64,000 nucleotides of DNA from Clostridium collagenovorans DSM 3089 (lineage in GTDB: Bacteria > Bacillota > Clostridia > Clostridiales > Clostridiaceae). The position numbers and the translations under genes were made by a program. Below the pieces are notes generated by a model. It was not told the DNA's origin. It ran no database searches and worked only from the letters and a program-made list of their open reading frames with translations. Location: positions 260,703 through 324,702 of the forward strand of contig NZ_FQXP01000004.1 of assembly GCF_900130005.1 (NCBI RefSeq), written 5' to 3'. Positions 63,495 to 64,000 of this stretch are shown here, piece after piece (positions within the stretch are counted from its first letter, which is position 1; each line of letters starts with the position of its first letter).

Positions 63495-63890
63495 ATGCAA
63501 TTATCAAAATTTACGGATTATTCCTTTAGAACTTTAATATATTTAGCAAAGAATGTACATAAGAATTGTACAGTGGATGAATTAGCAAAGGAACTAGATA
63601 TATCAAAGGATCATTTGAAAAAGGTGGTACATAAATTAGCTAAAACAGATTATATCATTTCAACTAAGGGTAGAAATGGTGGATTAAAGTTAGGTTTAGA
63701 TTCGGGGAAGATAAATTTAGGCGAAGTTCTAAAGTTAACTGAGGAAAACTTAAATTTAGTTGAATGTATGAATGAATCTGATTCTTGTCCACTTATGAAG
63801 GATGGATGTAAGTTAAAAGGTCTTATATCAAAGTCTTTAAAGGTATTTATAAAGGAAATGGAACAGTATACCTTAGAGGATATTTTGTAG
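63495..63890 (+). CDS. Rrf2-family regulator (NsrR-like)
   Basis: 131 residues. Winged helix: MQLSKFTDYSFRTLIYLAK, helix-turn-helix TVDELAKELDISKDHLKKVV, wing STKGRNGGLKLG. Three Cys in ECMNESDSCPLMKDGCK (C-x6-C-x6-C) match the Fe-S cluster ligands of NsrR-type sensors, so it may respond to nitric oxide or redox state. I chose the ATG at 63495, 8 nt after AGGAGA; the frame is open from 63444. No target operon is visible in the window. Confidence 0.85.
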   Translation: MQLSKFTDYSFRTLIYLAKNVHKNCTVDELAKELDISKDHLKKVVHKLAKTDYIISTKGRNGGLKLGLDSGKINLGEVLKLTEENLNLVECMNESDSCPLMKDGCKLKGLISKSLKVFIKEMEQYTLEDIL

Positions 63891-64000
63891 CTTAGAAATA
63901 ATATAGTAGAATATTAAAAACAAGGCTAGTAATAGTCAGTTTAATTTGAAGTAGAGATATTATTTTTTAAAAATATATAATAAAGTGTAATAAATCATAA

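Noticed and set aside
1..64000. CRISPR arrays, tRNA or rRNA genes
   Set aside because: Scanned for regularly spaced repeats and for tRNA/rRNA-like GC-rich conserved stretches; none found. The short repeats seen have no spacer structure.

Overview
The window is about 28% GC by eye, uses AT-rich codons, strong AGGAGG-type ribosome binding sites and frequent TTG/GTG starts, and carries clostridial-type genes: two peptide-binding lipoproteins, half-size ChrA pairs, a purine riboswitch on xpt, a proline T-box, BceAB-type antibiotic transport with its two-component system, and a secreted GH20 hexosaminidase. It is most likely the chromosome of a Clostridium sensu stricto species, but nothing fixes the species. 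I see no rRNA, tRNA, CRISPR array or intact transposase.

Layout. 0-3.2 kb: a heterodimeric ABC exporter pair, the first cut by the window edge, then a GNAT remnant. 3.5-5.5 kb (-): an S9 peptidase whose expected catalytic His reads Tyr. 6.0-12.3 kb: a six-gene operon with peptide/nickel-type ABC import genes plus an aldehyde:ferredoxin-oxidoreductase-family protein. 12.8-14.9 kb: an orphan OppA-like lipoprotein behind a perfect CodY box and repeated TTACGTAAAAGT motifs. 15.2-16.0 kb: guanine riboswitch and xpt. 16-21.5 kb: small membrane proteins, a split chromate transporter, a FUSC-like membrane protein with an acidic tail, a histidine phosphatase and a flavodoxin-like protein. 21.5-26.9 kb: an Rpn-type nuclease/transposase remnant, a second ABC exporter pair and a UDP-sugar pyrophosphorylase.

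27.3-32.3 kb is an accessory block bracketed by an imperfect ~84-bp direct repeat. It holds a Shedu (DUF4263) antiphage nuclease, a small gene interrupted by an amber codon, a decayed tyrosine integrase, and a 764-aa protein combining a PD-(D/E)XK-like core with a C-terminal SEC-C zinc motif, a plausible uncharacterised defence nuclease. 32.4-41.3 kb holds a nucleoside phosphorylase pair, a PC4-like ssDNA-binding protein behind two hairpins, a DUF4026 protein, a PLD-SF2 helicase, a MazG-like NTP pyrophosphohydrolase and a DUF7662 protein. 41.5-43.5 kb is T-box-controlled proS; its 3' end runs into a second copy of the mazG 3' end, so a 4-kb segment is bounded by ~105-bp direct repeats. 44-48.6 kb: a BceAB-RS-type bacitracin resistance module. 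48.8-52 kb: small membrane proteins, a flavoprotein remnant and the GH20 enzyme.

52.5-61.2 kb is the clearest special system: a uracil-DNA-glycosylase-like gene followed, after a terminator, by a complete Wadjet (JetD-JetA-JetB-JetC) plasmid-defence operon. JetB has a strong Shine-Dalgarno about 50 nt upstream of its ATG, with a 9-bp-stem hairpin filling the space between, an arrangement that may set JetB stoichiometry. The window ends with a BCCT betaine/choline-type transporter and an Rrf2/NsrR-like regulator.
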